From: Paractinoplanes maris
GTDB lineage: Bacteria > Actinomycetota > Actinomycetes > Mycobacteriales > Micromonosporaceae
NCBI RefSeq assembly: GCF_023544465.1
Contig: NZ_JALPVL010000014.1
Span: 248,001 to 312,000, forward strand
Length of the DNA stretch: 64,000 bases
Reading direction: 5' to 3'
In this document: one piece after another, positions 41,585 to 49,112 of the stretch
Layout: each line of letters begins with the position of its first letter
Position numbering within the stretch: position 1 is the stretch's first letter
Program-made: the position numbers and the translations under genes
The notes under the pieces: generated by a model
The model's database searches: none
Seen by the model: the letters and a program-made list of their open reading frames with translations, nothing else
What the model was told of the DNA's origin: nothing

Positions 41585-42262
41585 ATGCGCATCACCGTGA
41601 CCACCACCGCCCTGATGCTGGTGCTGGCCGGCTGCTCCACCGGCGAGCTGACCGCGGAGCTCGTGACGCCGGTGGACATCGAGCTCACCTGGACCGCCGA
41701 TCCGGCCGCGGCCGACGGCGGGCAGGTTGTCGAGTTCGCCACCGAGGCGGCCGGTCCGTGGACGATCCTCGAGTTCCTGGCGGGCGACCGCGAGCACTAC
41801 CGGCACCCGGATCTGATGCCCGGCACCACCTTCCACTACCGGGTGCGGCCCCTGCTGGGCGCAGCCTCCGAGCCGGTCCGGGTTCACCTGCCGGCCGCCC
41901 GGCCCGGCGTCGAGCCGGCCGGCGCCGACCCGAGCTGGGCCGAGCCCCGGATCGTGACCGGCCCGCCGCCCGGCACGGCGGGTGGACCGCCGACAAGCCT
42001 GACCGGCACTGCCCGGGGCCGGGACGCGGTGCTGTTCACCTGGTCGGACAACGCGACCGGGGAAGCCGGTCAGCTGATCGAGGTGAGAACCGGGGACAGC
42101 GCGGCGTGGACGGTGGCCATGGTGCTCGACCCGGACGTGAACTCGGTCGGCCTGATGACCCTGGCCGCCGAGCGGCAGGCCTGGTTCCGGGTGCGCGCCT
42201 TCACCCATGGCAGGAGTTCCGCGGTGGTCGATCGCACCACCGGCAGCCGTCCACATACGTGA
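41585..42262 (+). CDS. Lipoprotein with two fibronectin-III-like domains
   Basis: 225 residues from ATG at 41585, with GGAGGTACCC in front. The lipobox is LVLAGC (Cys18). Two similar modules follow: VDIELTWTADPAAADGGQVV to PLLGAASEPVRV, and TSLTGTARGRDAVLFTWSDN to WFRVRAFTHGRSS, both with the WxD and late Tyr/Phe pattern of FN3 folds. It probably works as a surface adhesin or scaffold near the lyases. The gene lies 56 bases downstream of the lyase-like gene. Its stop codon lies inside operator D of the next gene. Confidence 0.75.
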   Translation: MRITVTTTALMLVLAGCSTGELTAELVTPVDIELTWTADPAAADGGQVVEFATEAAGPWTILEFLAGDREHYRHPDLMPGTTFHYRVRPLLGAASEPVRVHLPAARPGVEPAGADPSWAEPRIVTGPPPGTAGGPPTSLTGTARGRDAVLFTWSDNATGEAGQLIEVRTGDSAAWTVAMVLDPDVNSVGLMTLAAERQAWFRVRAFTHGRSSAVVDRTTGSRPHT

Positions 42263-42265
42263 ACG
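42248..42265. promoter_or_regulatory. Operator D of the uronate regulon
   Basis: CGTCCACATACGTGAACG differs from the operator A core at two positions. It overlaps the stop codon of the lipoprotein gene (TGA at 42260-42262) and lies 63 bases before the BNR-propeller gene. The palindrome has therefore been kept within the end of a coding sequence. Confidence 0.65.
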
Positions 42266-42283
42266 CTTTCCTTGTGCGTGGAA

Positions 42284-42295
42284 ATTGTGCACAAT
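42284..42295. promoter_or_regulatory. Second palindrome ATTGTGCACAAT before the BNR gene
   Basis: A perfect 12-bp palindrome, 19 bases downstream of operator D and 33 bases upstream of the BNR-propeller start. CACAAT within it could also be a -10 element, so it may be promoter, operator or both. Confidence 0.4.
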
Positions 42296-42327
42296 CACGG
42301 TCACGTCCTAGTCATTAAGGAGGCTCG

Positions 42328-43701
42328 ATGCGTCGCGTCGTGCCGTTCATCGCTGTCAGCACCGCCGCCGCGCTCGTCGTGACGGCGGCCGGGCCGGTTC
42401 CGGCCACCGCGGCCACCTTGCCGTCCCGGACCGGGCCGTCGGCCGCGCCCACCGCCTTCACCACCGTCGCCACCGGCGTGGCCGCCCGCAGCGACCGCCG
42501 GCCCACCAACGGCGGGGTTCACGACCGGTCGGCCGGCAAGACCTTCATCTCCTGGGCCGGCCAGTTCGAGGACAACTACGTCCAGGCCTACGACCACCGG
42601 ACCAAGACCTGGTCGGCGCCGGTGAAGGTGGCCGACGGGGGCAACGACACCCACAATTACCCGACCCTCATCCAGGCCGACGACGGTCACCTGCTCGCCT
42701 TCCGGGGGATGCACAACCGCGAGCTCTGGTTCGCCCGGTCGCCGCAGCCGCACTCCATCGAGGGCACCTGGACCGACACCCAGATCCCGGAAGGTCTCGG
42801 CGCCACCTACCCGATGGTCTTCAAGTCGTCGGCCGGTCACCTGTTCGTCTTCGTCCGAGAGACCGCGGGCGACCTCGACGACCGGTATCCGACCGACTTC
42901 CGCCCGATGAAGTACGTCCGGTCCACCGACAACGGGCGCACGTGGCAGAGCTCGGAGACGCTGACCGGCGAGCGGTGGAACATCGCCCCGCAGACCCGGG
43001 CCGACAACCTGAACGAGGTTTACATCGGGCAGTTGCGGCATGAGCCGGCCACCCTGGGCCGGCCGGAGCGGGTCGCCATCGTCTACACGCTGGCCGGCGG
43101 CGGCCCCGAGGGTCACCTGCACGACCGCTACCACAAGAACGTCTACTACACGTACTTCAGCCCTCGGGACCTCAAGTTCCGCTCCGCGAGCGGCGCCGAC
43201 CTCGGCGTTCAGATCGACGACGCCGACCAGGAGAAGCATCTCAAGGTCGCCGAGACCGCCCTGCAGACCACCAATCCCCGCTCCCCCGACTACATCCAAC
43301 TCGTCGGCTCCACCGCCCTCGCCCCGTTCGTCACCTGGATGCAACTCGACGAGCAGGGCGTGGTGCACACGTACACCGGGGTGCACTCCCCGTTCGGCTG
43401 GCACCGGCGCGAGGTCGCCTCGGGCATCCGGATCCGCGACATGGAACGGGTGGACGCGGTGACCTGGCGCGTTTATGCCACCACCAACGACCCCGCCGTC
43501 ACCGCCGTCTCCACCTTCCGGCTCACCGCCGGCACGTTCTGGCGGAGCGAGTCGACCATCCCGATCCCCCGGGCCGTCCAGCGCGTCGAAGTCATCGACG
43601 GCTATCGCGACCCAGCCCGGCTCATCCTCACCGGGGCCAGCAGCGCCCGCCCGGCCGACATCGCCGACGGCGACATCTACGTCGCCGGCGCCGACAACTA
43701 G
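42328..43701 (+). CDS. Secreted BNR-repeat propeller, polysaccharide lyase candidate
   Basis: 457 residues with a signal peptide (1-29, ending PVPATAATL) and AAGGAGG before the ATG. The BNR_4-type beta-propeller has RRPTNGGVHDRSAGKTFISW, then DGGNDTHNYPTLIQADDGHL and FRGMHNRELWFARSP. These DxHN and MHN histidines are the residues that matter in propeller lyases of the PL24/PL25 kind. Later blades contain YVRSTDNGRTWQSSE and VTWMQLDEQG. With kduI and kduD in the same unit, a lyase that makes unsaturated uronates is the natural reading, but the exact family is not proven. Confidence 0.75.
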   Translation: MRRVVPFIAVSTAAALVVTAAGPVPATAATLPSRTGPSAAPTAFTTVATGVAARSDRRPTNGGVHDRSAGKTFISWAGQFEDNYVQAYDHRTKTWSAPVKVADGGNDTHNYPTLIQADDGHLLAFRGMHNRELWFARSPQPHSIEGTWTDTQIPEGLGATYPMVFKSSAGHLFVFVRETAGDLDDRYPTDFRPMKYVRSTDNGRTWQSSETLTGERWNIAPQTRADNLNEVYIGQLRHEPATLGRPERVAIVYTLAGGGPEGHLHDRYHKNVYYTYFSPRDLKFRSASGADLGVQIDDADQEKHLKVAETALQTTNPRSPDYIQLVGSTALAPFVTWMQLDEQGVVHTYTGVHSPFGWHRREVASGIRIRDMERVDAVTWRVYATTNDPAVTAVSTFRLTAGTFWRSESTIPIPRAVQRVEVIDGYRDPARLILTGASSARPADIADGDIYVAGADN

Positions 43702-43709
43702 GAGCCCCC

Positions 43710-43898
43710 ATGCCCAACATCACCGTGGAACTGCTGTCCGGCCGCACCCTCGACCAGCGGCGCGAATTCGCCGAGGCGGTCACCGCGGCGGCGGTCGACA
43801 TCCTCAAGGCCCGCCGGCCGTCGGTGCGCATCCGCTTCGACGAGATCGAGCGCGAGGACGTCGCCAACGGCGGAACCCTCGAGTCCGACAACCTGTGA
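43710..43898 (+). CDS. 4-oxalocrotonate tautomerase family protein
   Basis: 62 residues, the standard length. After removal of Met, Pro1 (PNITVELLSG) is the catalytic base. LDQRREFAEAVTAAAVDILK and VRIRFDEIERE fit the family. It begins nine bases after the BNR gene, in the same operon. Tautomerases interconvert enol and keto acids, so here it could speed the opening or tautomerisation of the unsaturated uronate (4-deoxy-5-keto form) before KduI. That role is inferred from position only. Confidence 0.85.
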   Translation: MPNITVELLSGRTLDQRREFAEAVTAAAVDILKARRPSVRIRFDEIEREDVANGGTLESDNL

Positions 43899-43902
43899 GA
43901 GA

Positions 43903-43930
43903 GCGGCGGCGCCCCCGGGGGCGCCGCCGC
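43903..43930. promoter_or_regulatory. Perfect 28-bp palindrome between tautomerase and kduI
   Basis: Two exactly complementary 14-base arms (GCGGCGGCGCCCCC and its complement) start five bases after the tautomerase stop. The RNA would fold into a very stable hairpin. It has no T-tract and kduI begins 29 bases later, so it may be an intercistronic stabiliser or partial terminator that sets kduI/kduD levels relative to the lyase. Confidence 0.65.
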
Positions 43931-43958
43931 CTGCATCGCCACGAGCAAAGGGAAACCC

Positions 43959-44759
43959 ATGGATTCACGACACGCGACCGCCCCGGATCAGCTGACCGGC
44001 ATGGACACCGAGCACCTGCGGCGACGGTTCCTGGTGGAGGACCTGTTCGCCCCGGGCGAGGTGCGGCTGACCTACTCCCACGAGGACCGCATGGTGGTCG
44101 GTGGATCGGCCGGCGTCACCGAGCTTCCCGCCCCGGACGAGCTGCGCTCCGCCTACTTCCTCGAGCGCCGCGAGCTCGGGGTCGTCAACCTCGGCCAGAC
44201 GGGCACGGTGACCGTCGACGGCGCCCGCTTCGACCTGGCCGCCCAGGAAGTGCTCTACATCGGGCGCGGCGCCCGCCGGGTGAGCTTCGACGGCCGGTTC
44301 TACCTGGTCTCCACGCCGGCCCACGCGAGTCATCCCACCGTCAAGGCGACCCTCGACGACGCCGAGCCGGTGCGGCTGGGCTCGCCGGAAGGCTCCAACG
44401 AGCGCACCATCTACAAATACATTCACGCCAAGGGTGTGCAGAGTGCCCAGCTCGTCCTCGGCGTCACGGTCCTCGCCCCGGGCAGCATGTGGAACACCAT
44501 GCCGTGCCACACCCACGAGCGCCGCACCGAGGTCTACTTCTACTTCGGTCTGCCCGAATCCGAGCGTGTCGTGCACCTGATGGGCCGGCCCGACCAGACC
44601 CGAAACCTCATCGTGGCGCCCGAGCAGGCGGTGATCTCGCCTCGCTGGTCGGTGCACTGCGGCTTCGGCACCCGCAGTTATGCGTTCGTCTGGGCGATGG
44701 GCGGCGAGAACCAGGCGTACGAGGATGTCGAACCGGTGGCGATCGGCGAGCTGCGATGA
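43959..44759 (+). CDS. kduI: 5-dehydro-4-deoxy-D-glucuronate isomerase
   Basis: 266 residues, 12 shorter than the E. coli protein. The bicupin zinc site is complete: His184 and His186 (MPCHTHERRT), Glu191 (EVYFYF) and His233 (SVHCGFGT), each shifted by 12 from E. coli numbering. It converts 4-deoxy-L-threo-5-hexosulose uronate to 3-deoxy-D-glycero-2,5-hexodiulosonate. AAAGGGAAACCC precedes the ATG. It overlaps kduD (ATGA), which catalyses the next step. Confidence 0.95.
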   Translation: MDSRHATAPDQLTGMDTEHLRRRFLVEDLFAPGEVRLTYSHEDRMVVGGSAGVTELPAPDELRSAYFLERRELGVVNLGQTGTVTVDGARFDLAAQEVLYIGRGARRVSFDGRFYLVSTPAHASHPTVKATLDDAEPVRLGSPEGSNERTIYKYIHAKGVQSAQLVLGVTVLAPGSMWNTMPCHTHERRTEVYFYFGLPESERVVHLMGRPDQTRNLIVAPEQAVISPRWSVHCGFGTRSYAFVWAMGGENQAYEDVEPVAIGELR

Positions 44760-45514
44760 CGGCGGCCGCCGAGTCCCCGTTCTCGTTGCACGGCCGCACC
44801 GCGCTGGTCACCGGCTCGCGGGGCGGGATCGGCCGGGCGATCGCGGTCGCCCTGGCCCGGGCCGGCGCCGACGTGGTGCTGCACGGCCACCACAACGACC
44901 TCGACGACGTGGAACGGGAGGTCCGCGAGACCGGCCGGGGGTCCACCCGGTGGATCCTCGACCTGTCCGACACCGCGGCCATCCCCGGCGCCGTGGCCAC
45001 GCTGCCCGCCATCGACATCCTGGTCAACAACGCCGGCATCATCCGGCGGGCCCCGGCCGCCGACCACTGTTTCGAGGACTGGCGCGACGTCCTCGGCGTC
45101 AACCTCGACGCGGTGTTCCAGCTGACCCGCACCGTCGGCGCCGGCATGCTGGCCCGGCGCCACGGCAAAATCATCTCGGTCGCGTCGATGCTGTCGTTCC
45201 AGGGCGGTCTGCGCGTTCCCGGATACACCGCGGCCAAGCACGGACTGGCCGGGCTGACCAAGGCGCTGGCCGCCGAGTGGGCCGCCGAGGGCGTCCAGGT
45301 CAATGCGGTCGCCCCGGGCTACGTGGTCACCGACAACACGGCCGCCCTGCGCGCCGATCCGGTGCGCGAGGCCGAGATCACCGCGCGGATCCCGGCCGGC
45401 CGTTGGGGCCGCCCCGACGACATCGCCGGGGCCGTGGTCTTCCTGGCCTCCCCCGCCGCCGACTACGTCAACGGCCACCTGCTCGCGGTCGACGGGGGCT
45501 GGCTCGCCCGATAG
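44756..45514 (+). CDS. kduD: 2-dehydro-3-deoxy-D-gluconate 5-dehydrogenase (SDR)
   Basis: 252 residues. Classical SDR: GSRGGIG at 20-26, NNAG at 91-94, Ser144 (SVASMLSF), Tyr157 and Lys161 (PGYTAAKHG), and ending GHLLAVDGGWLAR. It reduces 3-deoxy-D-glycero-2,5-hexodiulosonate to 2-keto-3-deoxygluconate. Coupling to kduI supports this assignment over other SDR roles. KDG kinase and aldolase genes are not in the window, so KDG must be processed by genes elsewhere. Confidence 0.92.
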   Translation: MTAAAESPFSLHGRTALVTGSRGGIGRAIAVALARAGADVVLHGHHNDLDDVEREVRETGRGSTRWILDLSDTAAIPGAVATLPAIDILVNNAGIIRRAPAADHCFEDWRDVLGVNLDAVFQLTRTVGAGMLARRHGKIISVASMLSFQGGLRVPGYTAAKHGLAGLTKALAAEWAAEGVQVNAVAPGYVVTDNTAALRADPVREAEITARIPAGRWGRPDDIAGAVVFLASPAADYVNGHLLAVDGGWLAR

Positions 45515-45560
45515 CAGCTCGACCAGGCGGCACCGGCGATCGGGCCGTCGGCCCCGCAAC

Positions 45561-45637
45561 GCGGCCTCGCGACCCGGACCGCCGGCCCGCGCGCGGCCTC
45601 GCGACCCGGACCGCCGGCCCGCACGCGGCCTCGCGAC
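45561..45637. repeat. 32-bp tandem repeat downstream of kduD
   Basis: Units starting GCGGCCTCGCGACCCGGACC occur at 45561 and 45593, with a partial third from 45625, all at an exact 32-bp period. They lie between the convergent ends of kduD and the SnoaL-like gene and are not coding. Like other arrays of this window they contain strong local inverted repeats. Confidence 0.9.
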
Positions 45638-45645
45638 ATCCCGCG

Positions 45646-46011
45646 CTACGGCTCGATCACCAGCTGGGCGATCGTGGCGCCGTCGAGGACGAACCGGTAG
45701 TGCAGATCGGCGGAGCCGCCCGGGAAATCGCCCTCCAGATGCTGGACGACATCGAAGTGGGCCGCACCGGTCCGGGTCGCGCCGACGAATTCCGTGGTGT
45801 ACGTGTACTCACTGGCCCCGGTGTCCAGCCAGGCCCGGATCTCGTCGCGGCCCCGGTGGGTGCGGCCCTCGTCGGTCACCACCGCGTCCGTGGCGAAGGC
45901 GGTGATCGCGGTCTGCGTGTCGCGGGCCTGGTGGGCCGGGAGGTAGGCAGTGATCGTGGCGGGCAGCTCGGCCCACGAGAGGCCGGTGCCCGAGCTCGAA
46001 TTCTTGGTCAT
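45646..46011 (-). CDS. SnoaL/NTF2-like protein
   Basis: 121 residues. The cone-shaped NTF2-like fold is indicated by ITAYLPAHQARDTQTAITAF, ATDAVVTDEGRTHRGRDEIR, AWLDTGASEYTYTTEFVGAT, then HFDVVQHLEGDFPGGSADLH and YRFVLDGATIAQLVIEP. These proteins are isomerases, cyclases or binding proteins. No catalytic pair can be assigned here. The start ATG at 46011 follows a repeat that straddles the end of the upstream MerR gene. Confidence 0.8.
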   Translation of the reverse strand: MTKNSSSGTGLSWAELPATITAYLPAHQARDTQTAITAFATDAVVTDEGRTHRGRDEIRAWLDTGASEYTYTTEFVGATRTGAAHFDVVQHLEGDFPGGSADLHYRFVLDGATIAQLVIEP

Positions 46012-46025
46012 GCTCCGAGGATCGG

Positions 46026-46107
46026 CTCTCCCCCGGGGCGAGGGTCAAGGCTGCGGGTCTCCCCGGGGCCGAGGGTCAACTTCGGGTCTCCCCGGGGCGA
46101 GGGTCAC
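46026..46107. repeat. Three 25-28-bp direct repeats around a gene end
   Basis: The sequence GGGTCTCCCCGGGG(C)CGAGGGTCA occurs three times between 46026 and 46107. The last copy overlaps the stop and final codons of the MerR gene (stop at 46076), and the first two lie in the gap before the SnoaL-like gene. Each copy contains CTCCCCGGGG, itself nearly palindromic. Confidence 0.75.
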
Positions 46108-46912
46108 CACCGAGGCGGAAGACGGGCCAGCCCAGCTCGGTGCGCCACTGTCCGGCGTCCGCGGTGTCCCGGGGACCGACCAGGTAGGTCTCGTGAACCG
46201 GGCCGTCCACGCCCAGGGCCTGCGCGACAACCCAGGAGCCGAGACGGCCGTACGTCACGTCGATGTCGTCGTGCGACCCCGGGTGAACCGTCACGGCGAG
46301 CTCGACCGGCGGCAGCTCGACGACCTCGATACGCCCCCGGGCAGACGGATGGCGGACCGGCCGGAAGACGGTCATCGCACCGGCGCCCTCGGTGAACAGC
46401 TCGTTGGCGTACTGCCCGCCCGGCGGCCCGTCGCGTCCGGCGGGCGGGAAAGCCGCGTCGAGCTCGGTCATCGCCCCGTCGAACCAGACCAGCGCGTCCT
46501 CCCGCCGTACCCGGTCCCGGATGGCGGCCACGGTGCGAGCCGGCACGGACCGAAGCTGGACCTCGAGCGCCGCCGCCTCGGGCTGCAGCAGCCGGCGCAG
46601 CGACCCGACGGCGGCCCGGGTCCGGTCGAGCTCGGCTTCAAGCCGCCGCAGGTGTCCCGAGATGAGCCCGGCCCGCTCCTGCGGGTCGTCCGTCGCGAGC
46701 AGTGCCTTGACCTCGGCCAGCGGCACATCGAGCTCGCGCAGCCGGTGGATGACCTGTGCCGTCGCGATCTGGTCGGGCCGGTAGTAGCGATAACTGGTGT
46801 GCGGGTCCACGGTCGCGGGCTCCAGCAGGCCCGCCTCGTGGTACCGGCGCAGGGTCCGCACACTCAGGTGGCTCACCGTGGCGAACTCGCCGATGGTCAA
46901 GCCCTTCCGCAT
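46076..46912 (-). CDS. MerR-family regulator with GyrI-like effector domain
   Basis: 278 residues. The N-terminal MerR winged helix is LTIGEFATVSHLSVRTLRRY, HEAGLLEPATVD, then YYRPDQIATAQVIHRLRELD. A coiled coil lies at about 80-120 and a GyrI/BmrR-like ligand domain at about 125-275 (VQLRSVPARTVAAIRD, FRPVRHPSARGRIEVVELPP, VTVHPGSHDDIDVTYGRLGS). This layout is that of multidrug-sensing activators. No efflux gene is adjacent. It reads away from the upstream amidohydrolase-like gene, 50 bases apart on the same strand. Confidence 0.92.
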   Translation of the reverse strand: MRKGLTIGEFATVSHLSVRTLRRYHEAGLLEPATVDPHTSYRYYRPDQIATAQVIHRLRELDVPLAEVKALLATDDPQERAGLISGHLRRLEAELDRTRAAVGSLRRLLQPEAAALEVQLRSVPARTVAAIRDRVRREDALVWFDGAMTELDAAFPPAGRDGPPGGQYANELFTEGAGAMTVFRPVRHPSARGRIEVVELPPVELAVTVHPGSHDDIDVTYGRLGSWVVAQALGVDGPVHETYLVGPRDTADAGQWRTELGWPVFRLGGDPRPGETRS

Positions 46913-46962
46913 CGTCACCGCGCCATTCTCGACCCTCCCGCCGGGGGAGGGTCGAGAATGGG

Positions 46963-49002
46963 TCAGGCGCGAGCCTTCTCCCACATCGCGGTGTACGCCT
47001 CGGCTCCTCCGAGCAGCTGCCGGCGCAGCAGCGGCGCGTCCGGGCCGGCCTGGTTGATCAGGTCGGTGATCCAGTCCGCATAGAGCCCGTACTGGGCCAC
47101 GCCGTCGGTGTTGAGGTCGAACGTGCGGGTGCCGTAGACCTGCTTGGCGACCTGGGTGCCGTTGGTCGCGGTGAACGGGTAGACGAGCGGCCGGGAGCCG
47201 GCGTCCAACCGCGGCGCGGCCTGGGTGCCCAGCCCGTTCACGTCGGTGCCGACCCCGTACCCGGTGATCTTCGAGCCGTTGGCCAGACCCTTGTTGACCC
47301 GCCACTCGTCGAGGAAGGCGCCCGTGTCCTGCCCGTCATCGGTGGCCGAGAACGCGTAGCCGGCCACAAAACCGCCGACCCCGAGGATCCGGTTGACCAT
47401 GGCCGGGTCGGACCAGCTGTGCACCGAGGCGACGCCGGGGTAGGCGGCCTGCTCGGCCAGATCGAGCACGGCCGAAGCCGCCTTCACGCTCATGTGGTCG
47501 AGGTGGATGATCATGCCGCGGTCCATCATCCGCTCGACCAGATAACGGCCGAGATCGGTCAGACCCCGTACGTTGCAGATCTTGCCACTCGGATAGACCG
47601 GCAGGATCGACCCGGCGGGCAGGCCCACTCCCAGTTGCAGCAATCGGGCGAAGTCGTCACTGACCAGGGGCTGCTCGTTGTCCGAGGGCCCGGTGCAGGA
47701 GGTCGCCTGCCACCAGTGGCCGGTGGAGATCAGGTTGCCGACGTTGACCGCGGCACCGGTGACGCCTTCGTCGAACCGGGTGCCGCCGAACGCGTTGTCG
47801 AACTTGTGGACCGGGTAGAGGCCGCTGACGCCCAGGCTCACCAGCTCGTCGAGACCGGCGTCGATCTGGGCCCGGGTGCACTGCGGTACGTCGCCGATCT
47901 CGCGGCAGCCGAAGATCTCGGAGTTCTCCACGCCGATGGTGACGGCCAGCTTGCCCTGGGCGCCGATCTGGCGTACCTGGGCCGGAGTGGTGGCCAGCCG
48001 GAACCAGCCCTTGCCGGGGCCGCCGCTGCGGGCGTCCACATAGTCCTGCATCTGGCGCAGATAGGTGGCCTGGGCCCGGATCTGGTCCATCTCGTCGCAC
48101 GACGTGTGCTGCAGCGTCAGCCCGCAGATCACCCGGTTCGCGACCAGCAGCACGTTGAGCACCCGCTGCCCGGACTGCCAGGCCCGTTCCAGGCTCCGGA
48201 AGTACGAGGCCTCGTGCAGCATCGTGTCGTGCTGCGGCCAGTCGCCGAAGGTCGGCCAGCCGTCCTCGGCCGAGTCGATCGGATCGGTGCCGGCGATGAT
48301 CGCTTCGAGCAGGGCGCCCCAGCCGAGGGTGCCATGCGACGGGCAGCCCTTGAGCGCGACCGGTGCGCCACCGGGCGCGAAGGCGTCTCCGCAGTGCAGG
48401 GAGCCGCCGAAGGCCTCGGCCGCGGTGATGTGCGCGTGCGCGTCGATCCAGCCGACCAGCTTGCCGTTGGCGTCCACGCCGGGGGCCGGGGTGCCGCTGA
48501 CGCCGGTGGCGATGTCCGGGACGGCCGCGCACCCGCTCGCCGGGGCCAGGGCGACGGTCGAGGCGGCGTTGCCCGCCCCGAGCCCGCCGAGGTAGACGCC
48601 CATCTGCTGACCGGTCGCGGTGGACACGAAGCGGTAGCGGCCGTCGGCCACGCTCACCGTCCAGTCGGCCCGCTCGCCGTACGAGTCACCGGTCCACACC
48701 CAGCCGAGGGTGCTCTGATAGGGCGGCTTGCCGGTGGTGTCCCGCAGCAGATAGCGACCGAGCTGGGTGGCCTCGAACCGGAACGGCTCGGCGCTCGCCG
48801 CGCTGCCGGTGAAGCCGTAGCCGACCGAGGCACGCCGGACGTACCCGCGGGACGAGGATCCGTCGAACACCTGCAGCGTCACGCAGGCACCCTCCAGGTC
48901 CTGGGCCGGAGTCCAAGCCGGCGCCGCAACGGCCGGTGCGGGCAGCCCGCCGACCAGCCCGAGCACCAGCAAACCGGCAACCCACCCGCGCAACCTGGCC
49001 AT
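46963..49002 (-). CDS. Secreted amidohydrolase-like protein with N-terminal lectin-like domain
   Basis: 679 residues. Signal peptide 1-27. Residues about 30-155 are a beta-rich module (VTLQVFDGSSSRGYVRRASV, DGRYRFVSTATGQQMGVYLG) resembling fascin- or ricin-type carbohydrate modules. The rest is a metal-dependent hydrolase barrel: WIDAHAHITAAEAFGG (His189, His191), GVENSEIFGC, YPVHKFDN, IIHLDHMS and GYGVGTDVNG, the last giving the late Asp. It resembles amidohydrolase or renal-dipeptidase-type enzymes. Substrate unknown. GGAG precedes the ATG. Confidence 0.78.
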   Translation of the reverse strand: MARLRGWVAGLLVLGLVGGLPAPAVAAPAWTPAQDLEGACVTLQVFDGSSSRGYVRRASVGYGFTGSAASAEPFRFEATQLGRYLLRDTTGKPPYQSTLGWVWTGDSYGERADWTVSVADGRYRFVSTATGQQMGVYLGGLGAGNAASTVALAPASGCAAVPDIATGVSGTPAPGVDANGKLVGWIDAHAHITAAEAFGGSLHCGDAFAPGGAPVALKGCPSHGTLGWGALLEAIIAGTDPIDSAEDGWPTFGDWPQHDTMLHEASYFRSLERAWQSGQRVLNVLLVANRVICGLTLQHTSCDEMDQIRAQATYLRQMQDYVDARSGGPGKGWFRLATTPAQVRQIGAQGKLAVTIGVENSEIFGCREIGDVPQCTRAQIDAGLDELVSLGVSGLYPVHKFDNAFGGTRFDEGVTGAAVNVGNLISTGHWWQATSCTGPSDNEQPLVSDDFARLLQLGVGLPAGSILPVYPSGKICNVRGLTDLGRYLVERMMDRGMIIHLDHMSVKAASAVLDLAEQAAYPGVASVHSWSDPAMVNRILGVGGFVAGYAFSATDDGQDTGAFLDEWRVNKGLANGSKITGYGVGTDVNGLGTQAAPRLDAGSRPLVYPFTATNGTQVAKQVYGTRTFDLNTDGVAQYGLYADWITDLINQAGPDAPLLRRQLLGGAEAYTAMWEKARA

Positions 49003-49112
49003 GGGGACTCCCTCGCTCGATCATCGCCAGGAGCAGTGTAGGAAAGGTCACACCATCGACGCATGTCTAAATGTGAAATTTTCTCTCAGACGCGAGCCGA
49101 CACGCCCCCGGG

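Noticed and set aside
41459..42304. Leftward 281-codon frame across the lipoprotein gene.
   Set aside because: It would cross operator D and two genes with good ribosome sites, and its product has no recognisable domain.
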